DNA of 64,000 nucleotides from Gordionus sp. m RMFG-2023 (GCF_954871325.1 NC_088777.1:47717366-47781365); one strand, 5' to 3'. Shown: positions 33,631-59,764, counted from the stretch's first letter. Program-made: numbers and translations. Notes: generated by a model from the sequence alone, not told the origin.

Positions 33631-36182
33631 ATGATCGGTTATAATAGTTTTAAATGTAAGTACATAAATATCTAGAATAGCAATTGAAATTTTGTTGGTT
33701 AAAAAATTAAAAATTGATACTAAATCTAATTTATATATATTAATTCGTATAATTTTACATAAATATCGTTCTTGTATATTATTATAGCATTTTTGGTTGT
33801 TTTCACTGTATGCCTACTTAAATGCGATGGAATTAGTTTCGGTGATGAAAATGATAATATGCAACGTTTAGGAGCGATTAACCAACTATTTGGTTTGGAT
33901 TTACTAAAATCTCTTCAAAACATGAATGTAGGCCATGATATACCAATGCTCGGGGGGCAGGATAATTTTATATTTTCTCCTTTTAACATCGGTAATTCAC
34001 TAGCCATTTTATTGTTGGGGGCCGATGAGAAAATGTTTAATCAATTGCTGCATACCCTGCACTACGAAGAATTATTTCAAATATTCAACCAGATTACCCT
34101 TAAAAATCAGCATATTCTACATTCAACCATACTCAAAACTATTAGAACTCTCAAAAACTACAAAAATACTACCGTGAGGTTATCTTATGGAATATACCCT
34201 GATAAAAGATTTAAAGTTGATCGGGCATTCGCCATAGAAGTATCCAAGTATTATGGGACACACATTCAAAAGCTAAATTACAAAACAAAAGCCGATGAAG
34301 CCGTTAAAACCATCAATTCGGATATCGCAAAGGCTACGAAAGGCGTAATTAAAGATATATTACCTCGCGAGTCTCTTAATCCAGACACTAGATTTTTAAT
34401 AGTTGACACCATTTACTTTAAAAGTGAGTGGAAAGATCCCTTTAAACCAGAGTGAGTTTACAACTGTTTTTTTTATACAAGAATTGGTTAAATAATCTTA
34501 ATGGTTTTATTCTAAAATTTGGTTAATAAAGGAAGACATATCCCGAGCCATTCACTAGAGACGATGGAGTAGTGGAACAGGTTAAGATGATGCACGATAC
34601 CAGGACGCTTCAATACGGTGCAGCTCAACTAGACGATTTAGTAATTCTACCAACTTCTATTCTTAATCAAAAGATCGAAATTCTCAGAATACCATATGCA
34701 AACCCAAATTTGGCCATGTTTTTTGTGCTACCCGAAAAACATGGATTATCCGATTTGATCAAAGTCTTATCTCCTACGGGCTTCACTTCACTAACAAAGA
34801 GCGTGAAAGATACATTGATTGACGTTTCTCTGCCCGTTTTCAGGACAAGCTACGCCCTCTCACTTTCTAAGACTCTCAAAAATCTCGGACTCAAAAGCAT
34901 ATTCGAGTAATTTTTTTTCAAACCTGGTCAGGGTTTAGAAATATTTTTTAAAAAATACATAAATTTTAATAAATTTTATGAATATTTTTTTGAAAAATTA
35001 TTTTAAAGAAAAAATCGAAAATGATCCATATTTCAGATCCGGCCCGGCCATATTGGAATTTAGTTTTTGTCTGGCCCGGTCAAATTTGTAACCGGCTCGG
35101 CCTGTTTCCAATTTTTTTTTTACTAAAGTTACCCAGCCAGGCCTCCCCCCCCCCCGGACTGTAAAAAAACAATATAAAATTGAGAATCTCGCCTATATCT
35201 CCTAGAAATTTTTTTAAATTAAATTAAAAATTAAAATTAATATATGCTGCAAGGGGAAGTAAATATTAGTATTTAAGTTTTCAGTTTTTATTAAAAAGAT
35301 TTGGTTAAAAATGGAGAAAATATCATCGATATTCGCCAAAAGTCGCTTCCAGTTCTTGGAACCAATATATTTCCTCCATCTTTTAGCGATTTTATTTTTT
35401 AAAATAAAAAACTCAATTTAAACAAGTGTTTTACTTGCTATAGCATCTAATCAATATTATTTTCAATATCAATTTTAAAATTTATCTAAGGAGATGCAAA
35501 GCAAGCGAGAATTCCCAACTATTAGCCTATTTTTGCATTAGCGAATTTAGTACTTTAACCCAAAATATATGTAGATGAACACAAAAAATAAACGATTATT
35601 TATTATTATTGGCAGGAGTTGGTTAATTAAAAACATTATACTTTATAGATTATCATATAAGAATTTATCAGTAATTCAGTTCAATAATTTTTGGCAAATA
35701 ACTTTTATGGGACCGGCAATCGGTGGTTGGGCTTGCCCCAGGTTTTCGAATATTTATTTTTCAGCCCGGGGCATAAGTGATAACCCATATAGGGTTAAAA
35801 TCTTAGGGCCCAGTCCGGATTTTTTTTTAATAAAAAATATTTTCAAGCCGAGCCCGACTCGCGATTTTTTTTTTAAAATATATATCTTTGATCCATGCGT
35901 ATTTTTATTTTTGATCATTTTCTCACCCGACAACAGAATTTTATAAATTTCGTTATTTTTAAACAGTTTAACTGTATTTTGCAAATTTTGTTTCAAAGGG
36001 GAATTGGAAATATGATCAGTAAAATAGATGGTTTATTATATGCTTTTTTTTAACATTTTCTAACTAATAAATTTATAAAATTTTAATTTATTTTTAATTT
36101 TAAATTAAAAAAAATTTTTTTTTAAACCCGGACCGGATTTTTGAATCAAATTTTTTTCGAGCCGGTTCGGATCGTTTTATGA

Positions 36183-36254
<72 letters not shown>

Positions 36255-36781
36255 AGTCTTTATGGGCAATACGCCTCTATCTGGCCCTATAATTTAAAAG
36301 TTTTTAAAACTCTAAATCTTTGTAATTTTGCTCCATTTTTAAATTTAATTTTTTTTTAGTGGAATGTGGAACTTAAAATTTTTTTAAATGTCCACTTTTA
36401 ATTAAATATAATATAGCCTTTTAGTCACATTAATTCAAATAAAAAATCACCGTTTTAATTTTATTTAAATTAATCATTTTTTATCTATATTATTATTATT
36501 TTTTTTAAAATATAAAAATTAGGGACATGACGAATTTTACGGGGTTAATTAGATCTCATAAATCCGATAATTTGTATCTCGGCGAAGTATTTCACAAGGC
36601 TTCTATCGAAGTGACGGAGAGAGGGACTAAGGCAATAGCTGATACTGGTGCAGTGATGTTAACATCATCTAGATACCTACCCTCAACCCAAAAATTTATT
36701 GCAGATAGACCCTTCTTGTATTTCATACTGGATTCGCTGAGTGGAAATATCTTATTCTTCGGAACCTACATAAAGGGATAA
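33631..36781 (+). CDS. Serpin 1 (secreted-type serine protease inhibitor), four exons
   Basis: Exons: 33631-33655, 33788-34451, 34532-34906, 36523-36781; about 440 residues. The tiny first exon (ATG, 8 codons plus one base, GTAAGT donor) matches the length and phase of serpin 2's first exon and completes a signal peptide ending near LLKCDGIS. Family marks: FIFSPFNIGNSLAILLLGA, IVDTIYFKSEWKDPF, VKMMHDT, MFFVLPEKHG, SLPVF and FLYFILDSLSGNILFFGTY. The hinge of the reactive-centre loop reads ERGTKAIADT (about residues 387-396): Gly P15 and Thr P14 are kept, while Ile and Asp at P11 and P9 are poorer for insertion. The likely P1 is within TSSRY. The usual VNA of the YFK strand is VDT here, and the usual C-terminal Pro is absent. 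Intron 3 is 1.6 kb and repeat-filled. Inhibitory activity is plausible but not certain. Confidence 0.9.
34907..36522. repeat. Repeat-filled third intron of serpin 1
   Basis: In order: GGCCCGGCC / CCGGTC islands (35036-35160) with poly-C; 35168-35400, homologous to the hairpin element at 54895-55140 (CTTATATCTCCTAGAAA-type bases and TTTTAGCGATTTT); further CCGGGGC / CCGAGCCCG islands (35720-35870); a CCGGACCGG island (36125-36180). The same intron is 122 bp in serpin 2, so this is insertion growth. Open frames inside it are spurious. Confidence 0.75.
36181..36254. repeat. (GAAA)n microsatellite in serpin 1 intron 3
   Basis: About 18 perfect GAAA units, immediately preceded by GAGCCGGTTCGGATCG, a CCGAACC-type island. 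Confidence 0.95.
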
Positions 36782-36784
36782 CGA

Positions 36785-39430
36785 TGATATAAATTTTTTT
36801 TTATAGATAAATAGCTACAACATTATTTTTATTATATCAAGGAAAATCGAAGTTACAACAACTGATTTATTTAATTTGCTATTCTTCTATTTCATTTCAC
36901 ATCAGATTAGGAAAAAAACTAATCTTCAATATATCTTATTCACCCCCCCCCCCCCCTCCCAAATCTATATCGCTCAAACCTTTAATTAACCGAACCCAAA
37001 TCTCTCTAACCTTTATAATCCTACTTCTTACATCAGATATACTTGTTAAATTTTAATTATATTTCATCTTATTAAAAAAGAAATCTCCTTCAGTTGATTA
37101 TTCCTTATCCATTATATATCACCATAACAATATATTATAATTATTTGTTTAAAACATTTTTTAAATAAACATTTTATACAAAAATAAAAAATTAATTGTT
37201 TCCTAATTTAATTTTTTTGTTTATAGTTATATAAAGAATAAATTATTTTTTAATACAATAAAAGGCCAATTTGCAAGGTTAGAAAATGTTATTTTTTGTT
37301 AGTCACTCTACTCCCTGTGGAAGCTTTTAATTCATTCATAGATTTACATTTATCAAATTTAATAATATATATATTACATGCGATATCTATAATTAACGCT
37401 TGTCCCCTACCCTACTCTCAGTTAATGATGTTGACACCCCATGGCGGGAACGCTATCAAGGATGCGTCTATCCACCTCGAGTCCAGAATTTCCCCTAATA
37501 ATTTTTATATAACCATTACTGCCTTTTCAGGAAAAAAAAAATTGAGGGAATTTCTTTGAGACGAATTTTCCCTCGATTATTATTTTTTGTGATGGATAAA
37601 AAGGATTTAATGTTTTTAAAAATTTTTTTAACTATTTTTCTAGTGGAATAAAGAAAAAATCCCCATCTTAACACAACTCGTTTGCTGCTACCCTAAAACA
37701 TTTTCTATTTGTCCGGTCTAAAAATCAAGTTGTTATAAATTTTTTTTTTTATTTAGAAGTAATTTTGGCGCCATTAATTTCGTGTTTTACCACACTTAAA
37801 AACCTTTTTTTTAAAAAAAGTAAAGTTAAATTTCATTACTTTATTTTTGCCCTCGTGGAACAAAGAAATTTGTGTTACAACTAAATTTCGAACTACTCTC
37901 AAAGGTATCATTCAAAACATTTTATTCGGTCTAAAATCAAATCATTTAAAAAATGTGTTTTACATTTTTAATGTCCTTACAATCGCCATTTAAACATTTT
38001 AAAAAAAACTTACGGGCAGTTGACAGAAATAATATATCATATTTCAAGAAGTTTATATTCCTTAAAAATATTCAATGTGAAAAGATAGAAAAAAATGAAG
38101 GTTCTTTAAAATATTTCTTTTTTAAAGTATGATTAAAAAGGGCTTAAATTCAAAATATCAAAAAGACAAACTTTTTGAAACTTTATAGAAAATAAAATAT
38201 AACCTTTTTTTTTTAAATATAAAATTAAAAACATGTTTCCAAAATATAATGCTAAAAAAATTTTAAAAAAATTATAAAAAAATTATAACATGACGATTTC
38301 CTTAAAATTTTAAAACTTCTGAAAGTTTTAGAATAATTCGAGTATTTTTTTTAAATAAAAGGGTTTTGGACTTATAACCCAAGGCTAGATTTTTGAATAA
38401 ATTTTTGTCCAAAATTCTAAGTTTTATGGAAAAATGTTCATTTGAGATTTTTTTTTGTTCAAATCATGGATTTTTAAAAATAATATATATTTTTTTCCCC
38501 CCATTAAAAATAAGATATAAATAAAAATGTTTTTGGAAAAAAAATGGTTATTATATAAATGAAAATTAAAAGCTATAATTAATTTCATACAACAAGGTAA
38601 GATGATAATAATAATAAAAACATTAACTATTTAAACCACCCCCCCCTCCCCCCCTCCCTTCATCCATCATTCATCTATCAATCCTTTTGTTTAGTCGGTA
38701 TTGGGGTTTTCCCTATCTTTATACCGCAAACAAACAACATGCGCATCTTATTATGCGTAAAATCTTCATTTTTTGTCGATCATTAAAGATATTTACATTT
38801 TAGGCAAAATAATCATTTTTTTAAAAAAAATGAATATTTAACCTTGAGTATATTAACGCAAAAAATGCGTTATCTTATCATACAAAAATGGGAAATATCG
38901 TTAAAGGACTTAAAAAGCCTTGAAAATTTGATAGGCGTTTTTCTCAAGAGGCAAAGAGATCCAAGAGAATATAATGTCTTAGATGGAAAACTACGCCAAT
39001 ATTTAATATATTAATCAACCAAAATCTTATATAATTATCCCGCAAATTGATAAAACTTGTTTCAAAATAAGTATGATAATCTACAGATGAGCTTAAGACG
39101 TTAAAAGAAAAGTAATAAACAACATTAAATTTTATTTTCATGAACACTCTTATACAACTTTTTCAAATAAAGCCTAAATCGGAAATTATTTTTTGACACT
39201 TTTAGACTTCTAAATGAGAAAGATGAATTATGCCAGATGTTCAAGAATAAAGGTTAAATGATAAGAAATAGCGGTGATTTTAATGTGTAAGTTATTTATA
39301 AATAACAATGCTAAAATTTGACAAACACATGTTATAAATTATGTTTATGTTTTTTTTTAAAAAAAATTAATAAATTTGTATCTAAATTTTAATTGTGTTT
39401 TTTTGTTGTTTTTTTCAAAAATAATCCTAA
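36785..39430. other. AT-rich spacer between the two serpins
   Basis: No gene can be supported. Poly-C tracts lie at 36943-36957 and 38638-38657. A small open frame at 37296-37559 has no family resemblance. The proximal promoter of serpin 2 should be in the last few hundred bases, but no motif stands out. Confidence 0.4.
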
Positions 39431-39438
39431 TTTTGAAG

Positions 39439-41073
39439 ATGAAAAAACACTTGGAGACTATAGGTGAGTGGAATAATTAAAAATTTTTTTTTTCCTCCTG
39501 AATTATGATATAAAATTTATTTTAAGTTATTATTATACATTCATTATTTTTATTGCTATAACATCTCATAGTATTCTTAGCTGCTTTTAACGTATATTTA
39601 TCCAAATGCGATGAAATTAGTATAAGTAATGCTACGGCTGCTCCGAATAACATTTTAGAAATACAGCTTTTGGGGGAGGCTAACCAAAAATTTACCTTCG
39701 AGTTACTAAAATCTCTACAAAATATAAATGTAGGCCCTATAGCTGTATCGAATCAAAAGAATTTGGTATTTTCGCCGTTCAGTATTGGTCACGCATTGAG
39801 CCTTTTATTACTTGGAGCAGGGGGAGAAACGTTTAAGGAATTGTTAAATACCTTGCATTACCGAGATTTATTTCGCGGATCCAACCAAATTACTCCTAAG
39901 GATCAAGAAATTCTGCATTCAGTCATACTGAATGCTACTCAAACTCTTAAGCACTACGGTAATTCGACAGTAGAGATATCTAACGGTATATATCCCGATG
40001 AAAGTATCAAAATTGACCCCGCATTCGCCCAAAAAGCTTCCAAATATTATGCGGCACATGTTCAGGCTATGAATTACAAAATGAAATCATATGAAGCCGC
40101 TAAGAGTATCAATTCCTATGTTTCAAAGGCTACGAAAGGGTTAATAAGGGACTTACTACCTCCCGGATCTCTTAATTCAGACACCAGAGTTGTCATAGTT
40201 GATACAATTTACTTTAAAAGTGATTGGGAATCGCCCTTTAACCCAAAGTTAGTTTAAATGATTGTTTTATTGATTTTTTAAGAATAATTCTTTATCATTC
40301 ATCAATATAAGAAACACTGCCAAAAGGTCTTTCATAAGAGACGATAAAAAGGTAGAAAAGATTAAAATGATGCATGACATAAGGTTAGTACAATACGGCG
40401 AAACTCGTCTAAAAAACATTGCACCCTTAACAACTTCCGTTCCAGATCAAAAGATCAAAGTGCTCAAAATGCAATATATGAATCCGAATTTAGCCATGTT
40501 TTTTGTGCTCCCCGAGAAAAGGGGGTTAACAAATTTGATAAATGTCTTATCTACCGCTTCCTTCGCTTCACTGATAAATATCGCGGAAAACGTTATGGTC
40601 GATATTGCCTTGCCTATTTTCATAACAAGTTATGATGTCACTCTTTCTAGGACCCTCAAAAATCTCGGCCTCCGAAGTCTATTCGAGTAATTTTGTAAAG
40701 TATATATTTAAAAAATAATTTATCAATTTTAATACGATAAATAAGGAGAAGCGTTTTAATTTTATTATTAATTAATATATTTTATGACAACCAAAAATTC
40801 ATGGTTAGGAGCATAGCGGATTTCACCGGCTTAACAGGATCCAATGATTCTAGCATCGATAATTTGTTCATTAGTGAAGTATTTCACAAAGCTATGATCG
40901 AAGTGAATGAGATAGGAACTGAGGGTGTAGCCTCTACCGGTATAGCGACGTCTAGGGAATTATCAATGCCCCAAGAATTCAATGCAAATAGACCCTTCCT
41001 ATATTTTATCTTCGATTCTCTGAACGGAAATATATTGTTCCTAGGAACTTACATAAAAAAAACAATGAGATAA
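39439..41073 (+). CDS. Serpin 2 (tandem paralogue), four exons
   Basis: Exons: 39439-39463, 39572-40247, 40312-40686, 40809-41073; about 446 residues. The first exon (ATG, KKHLETI) joins the second to form a signal peptide, MKKHLETIVFLAAFNVYLSK, cut near KCDEIS. Serpin marks: LVFSPFSIGHALSLLLLGAG, IVDTIYFKSDWESPF, IKMMHDI, MFFVLPEKRG, FLYFIFDSLNGNILFLGTY. The hinge reads NEIGTEGVAST (about 392-402), with Gly P15, Thr P14 and small residues through P9, so it is closer than serpin 1 to an inhibitory hinge. The loop after it (GIATSRELSMPQEF) differs almost completely from serpin 1 and is about two residues shorter. The target protease cannot be named. Intron positions and phases equal those of serpin 1. 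Confidence 0.92.
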
Positions 41074-41173
41074 AATCAAATAATTTATATACGAAAATTT
41101 CTCTCTTTAAATTGGTTTAAACATTATATGTCAAAATTCCTTTGTTCTTAATTTGGTGTTTTTCATGATATTA

Positions 41174-41179
41174 AATAAA
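41174..41179 (+). promoter_or_regulatory. Candidate polyadenylation signal of serpin 2
   Basis: AATAAA about 100 bp after the TAA stop. The position fits, but the DNA is AT-rich so chance is possible. Confidence 0.5.
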
Positions 41180-43590
41180 GTATACTATCAAAAAATGAAG
41201 GTCTTTTAACAAAGTTTTAACAATTATTTATTATTAACGAAATGTTTGTGAATGTCTTGACTCAAAAGTATTCAAAATTTAGTAATTTTAATCGTCACAA
41301 TTACGATGTGCCTAAAATGGGTACATTCAAAAATGTGTTATTTGTTGATATAATTTTTTAAATTATGACATTTGTATTGATTAGTTTTTACTATAAAACT
41401 GATGAATAGATGTCAAAATTGAAATATTTTGTTCAATTAAACAATATAATTATGTTCAATTTTATTTTAACCACTTTAACCTGTTACTAAGCCACTATAC
41501 CCCGGGTATAGGGTAAAATAAAATAACTATATATTAATTTATTACAGGTCCTAAAGTATTGTAGGAAGAGAGCTATACTTTTTTTTAAAATTTTGTAGAT
41601 GTGATTTAACTACATATAAATATATAATTTGTTCTGTTTTGTTAATGTTTCAAAAATATGCCCTATGCTTTATTTTTTATTATTTTGGTGTAGTTATTTA
41701 TTTATCTTGATGTAAGTTGTAAATTTTCAAGTTCATTATTGTTGTACTGCAAATTTTACTGGTATTTTTTTTAAATGTGACGCTAGGAAAGAAAGAATAA
41801 TGAAATCAATAAAATAATCCACGAAAATAAATAAGGTTTTATGTGATCACTAAATATTATAAACAAAAATATATTAAAAAAATTGTCAAGAAAATGAAAA
41901 AAAGTCTTGAAAACAAAAAATCTTAAATACAGTTACAAGTCTCTTATTAAAATTTTCTAAAAGATAATGACTACAAGACACAAAAGGATCTTATACAAGT
42001 ATTCAACCACCCAATTATACCCTAACCCGAGTTTTACTAAGAATTTTTTTTTTTACCCAAGAGATGTTGAGACTTGATCCATTTTTAACGAAAATAAACT
42101 AATACCATATCTGCCTACTCCTTACCATCCCCCTAATCATAAGTTATCTCTTTAAATATCAATGGAATTCATTAGCTTTGTTAAACGGCTTCTTTGAGCC
42201 GATAACTCAATATTTTATCCAGAATAACATTACCCAAGCCTGAAGATTTTGATCTGGCACAAAGTTTATCCATTAGCGAAATCTCGAGGATTTTAGTCAA
42301 TATTTTCTAACTAAAATACTGAGTTAGCCGTTTTTAAAAATCTACTCAAATCGAGCCGTTTAAAAACATAGAGAATTCATTTCTAAAAGATTTTATATAA
42401 TAAATTCTTTTTTTTTGTATAATAATATATATCTAATCTGATAACTAATAAATACATATTTATTCATATTTAATTTCTTATGAATTATTTCGTTTCATTG
42501 TATACTTTATTTTTTTTTAATTTAAAATTTGAAAACGGTGTAATTCCATTTCAGGTTATGTTGAAACAAATTCATATCGATTCTCATAATTTTTGGATTT
42601 TTTTTAAAAAAAAATTAATAATAATATATTATTTTATTTAATCAATAATGATCCGAAAAATTCATATTAAAAATTAACAAAAATGAATTCATTTCCGACC
42701 ATACGCCAACAAGAATATAAATTTCATTTTCTATGTTACTATAAAAACATGAATAAGAAATAACGAAATTAAGTATAACATATCCATATATAATTTTGTA
42801 CTATTTTTTTTTAAATTTCAGAAACCGGTAATAATCTCGAAAGTATAAGGGTTCCTTTCAAAATTCTTATAACGGTTCGGTTATAGCTACCACTTCGAAA
42901 ATTTATAACTTTCGACTTCACAGTTCGAAATCCTATTTTTCGAGTATATTGCTTCCTATTATATAAAATTAATAACTTAAATAGGTCACAATAATAAAAG
43001 CTAAAATGTTTTAGTTGGATCTGAAATATCTAAAATCTAAATTATATACTTTACGACTAGAGTTTGGAAGATTTTTTTTTGAATTCTGATCAAATTTCAT
43101 CTTAAAATGTGAAAATTTTTTTAAGTATAACTTTTGTACTTTTCATGCACAAAAAAGATACTTCAAGAAGAAAATGACAATTTTTTTCAAACTCTTCCTA
43201 CAACCGAGATAAAAAGAATAAATATTAATAATTTTATTTAAATAACATTCCAAATGCCTCATAATTTTTACAAGTTAAAAAATGATTATTATATTATTGA
43301 GTTTTTTACGAGTCTAAAAATCGCATATATTTTTCACAAAGAATTTAGAGTTTTTTTTTTGTTAAAAAATAAATAAATAAATATAAATCACATTATAATA
43401 CTTTACAAATATTAAACATTGTTGTGCGTTTAAAAAAAGAAATTATAAGTTTTGTTGAGATTAAAAATCAGAATTAAATTTTTTTTAAAAAATAAATTAA
43501 ATATTTAACTAACAAGGGATTTCTGTAGATGGAATTTTTTAAAAAAAAAGTAGACAAGAAAAGTTGCGAAATATGATTAGGTAGCTATAA
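41180..43590. other. Intergenic between convergent serpin 2 and aconitase
   Basis: Holds one hAT-type MITE (42173-42370) and otherwise AT-rich DNA. Both flanking genes end here, so this is 3' flank on each side. Confidence 0.45.
42173..42370. mobile_element. hAT-type MITE, TAGTGTTG family
   Basis: Left end TAGCTTTGTTAAACGGC. The right end reads GCCGTTTAAAAACATA. GAATTCAT occurs directly before the element and again within two bases of its right end, as expected of an 8-bp target duplication. Interior: ACTCAATATTTTATCC and AAATACTGAGTTAGCCG in inverted arrangement. Confidence 0.75.
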
Positions 43591-43595
43591 AATAT

Positions 43596-56926
<13,331 letters not shown>

Positions 56927-56929
56927 CTA

Positions 56930-59035
56930 TACAAATCTTTTTAAATTGAATGATAAAATCAATTAAATACCGTTTTCTAATTATTTTCAATTTTGTAACC
57001 ATAGTTTCATAATCAATAAATGATTTTGGATCAAAATGACTCAAGGCAACCTTTAATTATATTTAATTTATCATATTAAATCATAAAACTACTTTATGAT
57101 ATCTTTTATAATTCAACCCATTCCGCAATTTAGGAATAGTCTATACATAACCATATATATGTATCTATATATTATAATTTTTTACCTTATAATAGAAAGA
57201 ACTTAAATATAATATCATATTTTAATTTATTTCCATATGAGTGCGACAAAATATCGAATCAAAATAATGGATTTATGCCAAGAGTAGGTCGATATATAGT
57301 CCAATGACATATATGTCATTGATATAGTCAGAATGTGAACTTTTTTGTCTCTCTATTAGGTATATAAGTCAAAATAATATTTCAGAGGTCAAGATCAAAT
57401 TGCAATATTATTTTAAATAAATCATAATTAAATATTAATACTTTCTTTCTAAATCAAGTGTTTACTTATTATATTTATTCAAATTCATTTCGTACATGTA
57501 AATTATGAAAGAAAAATGTAAGTAAAATAAAATTTGAGGCAAGGCTCAGATAGTTAGAGAGAAATTTTTTTCTAGTAAATGTCTTTGAAAGAGAGATTCT
57601 TTGGGTTAATAGGTCTTATCGCTACTCCTTCTCCCCTATTTTCTAAAAAATTCTTCCATCGAGGTTAGAGTAGAGCAAGCGATGATCATTAATATGGAAA
57701 AAGGATCGGTAGTACTATATTTGGTTATTATTTAATTTATTTTTATAAGTTGATTATATAATTTTATTTATAATTGGCTTATATACAGGCAAGAAGAGAA
57801 ATAAATAACATTTGGTTTCCAATGAAGATGAAAAGTATATTTTATGCTTACTTGAAAGTACAATTCTTTTACAAACAAAAGTATCCTTAGTATCTATTAC
57901 AAGTATACTTAATTTATTATTCTTGTTTGATACCAATTTATTTTAGAACAAATTTCTTCAGATTCCAGCTTGCTAGCCAGATGTGATGAAAATAAAACAT
58001 TATAATGCCCCAATTAGCAAACGCCTATAAAAATGCAATTAATTTAAAATAAGTAAAATAAAAATATGCAAATAATTAATAAAATCTTTGTGATTAAATT
58101 TCAAAACGTGAGCATTTTAATTTAAAAACCGCACATATAAATTAATTAACATAACCTTAACCGCCATACTTCACCCATATTTTAAGCTTAGCGCCAAGAT
58201 AATAGATAAAGAAAGATGAGTTAAAAAGGTTAAAAAGTTTTTCCAGTTTCACATTTTCAACTGTTGAAATATTTCAACTTGCTTATTATTTAATGAGTTT
58301 TTAATTAAAATTTAAATTTAAAACAAAACAAAACAAAACAAAATCCTGACAAAATTTTCCCCAAAGATGAAAGATTTATACATTTTTAATATTTTAAAGT
58401 ATTAAACAACCTGTACAGCAACATTACTGATAGGAGATGTGTTCTTAATAAATATTTTAAAATGTAGTATTTTTATTCAAAATATTAAGTATATCAATTA
58501 TAGTTGTAATTTTAAATATAATATATATAATATATGTTATATTGCTATAGGAATTCTCGGATTCCAAATCCCAATCGAATCCTAGCGTTTTTTTTCTTCA
58601 GAATCTTATGTTTTTTATATTTTCATCTAACTGGATCTATTTTATAAATATATATTGTTTCTTAACCTAGATACTACCTAAAACCTCACAAAATGTTTTA
58701 TGTAACTTATTGTGCTTATATAAAAAAAGATAAAGATTATTATAATTTTTTAAACAGGAAAATTGGGAAATATGTATTGTAAACTAAGATTATGATTTGT
58801 GAGCTTATTAAAAATTAAGCGAGTAAATATTTATAAGATCACACATTTATTTATTGCCATTTTTATTATGTTTGAATTATTATATAACAAATATAAATAA
58901 ATCATATTATTTTGCCAATTTTATTAAGATCGACCGACCAGATATTTCCTTTAAAAGGTCAATATTGGCACCAATGCACTTAAAGTGTAATCATCGGTAC
59001 CGATAAAAGAAATATATTAAAAATTAAAATATTAA
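56930..59035. other. AT-rich DNA upstream of the located aconitase exons
   Basis: It may be intron or 5' flank of aconitase. No presequence exon was found. Includes the 20-bp palindrome at 57302 and an (AAAAC)n run at 58320-58345. Confidence 0.4.
57302..57321. repeat. 20-bp perfect palindrome made of two MITE ends
   Basis: CAATGACATATATGTCATTG equals the terminal bases of the CAATGACATA MITE family joined head to head. Confidence 0.8.
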
Positions 59036-59345
59036 TAGTGGCCTAGTGGTTTATAATATATGCTTAAGAACCGAAGGTCCCAGATTTAATCCTGTTAAAG
59101 AACTGTAAAAATTAGATGTTTTTCTTCGATGACTGATGTGTAAAGACATATGATAAGATGAATTAGCTGAGAAATGTCACCCCAGTCACTGACAGACTTG
59201 GGCAGCCAAGTGCTAGGATACTTGTCCAATAAACCAAATGGAATATGGCCAGCTGAACTTGAAGACCATTCTAGGACTAGCGATCTCTTGGCCAGGTCTA
59301 AAATAGTGGTAACCTCGGGGGCCGTTCAAGTACAATGTCTACCAA
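59036..59345 (+). mobile_element. tRNA-derived SINE candidate
   Basis: Begins with a perfect A-box type sequence TGGCCTAGTGG (59039-59049) and, 33 bp on, a worn B-box AGATTTAATCC (59082-59092), preceded by GAACCGAAGGTCCC as in tRNA-type promoters. No acceptor or anticodon stem pairing is visible, so it is not a tRNA gene. A GC-richer body follows to about 59345. No poly-A-tailed target duplication was resolved. Confidence 0.6.
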
Positions 59346-59349
59346 TCTA

Positions 59350-59500
59350 CAATGGACTCGATAACGATACTCCGGTGGGAGATCCATCGAGATTGATACT
59401 CCGGTGGAATATCAAGCTAATGGAATCGATAAGAATACTCCGATTGAATATCTATCGATATTGATATTTCAGTGTGAGGAATACTCCGGTGGGATATCAG
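59350..59500 (+). repeat. Short imperfect tandem repeat after the SINE
   Basis: About four units of ATCGATAA-GATACTCCGGTGGGA-type sequence, each 30-45 bp, at the 3' end of the SINE body. It is possibly the element's tail. Confidence 0.65.
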
Positions 59501-59629
59501 AAATATAAATTAGATAGAAAGATATAGCATTAGTAATAAAGTGGGGAGAGATATTGTAGGAGCTTACCACCAAAAAAGGTGGAAGCTAAAAAGAATATAA
59601 AGGAAGATTTGGGTTAAAATACTATCATA

Positions 59630-59762
59630 TATATTTGTAATAACTTTCTTATAAAATTGTTTATCTTGCTGTAATTGTTTTTCATAGAATTTTCGCAATA
59701 TGTTGTTTTTTACGATAATTACAAGTTAAACAATTTTATAAGAAAGTTGGTACAAATATAAT
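59630..59762. mobile_element. Small palindromic MITE, ATATTTGTA ends
   Basis: Left arm ATATTTGTAATAACTTTCTT then ATAAAATTGTTTA. The inverted right arm is TATATTTGTACCAACTTTCT then TATAAAATTGTTTAACTTG. The loop is about 50 bp. A TA target would suit a Tc1/mariner derivative, but this is not shown. Confidence 0.7.
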
Positions 59763-59764
59763 GG

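Noticed and set aside
35575-35996. Open frames on both strands within serpin 1
   Set aside because: They lie in the third intron over CCGG islands and repeats; serpin exon borders skip them.
37296-37559. 87-codon plus-strand frame between the serpins
   Set aside because: No serpin or other family resemblance, no ATG of its own at the start, and composition like the spacer.
59036-59110. Possible tRNA gene
   Set aside because: A-box and B-box are present but acceptor, anticodon and T-stem pairing are not, so SINE is the better call.
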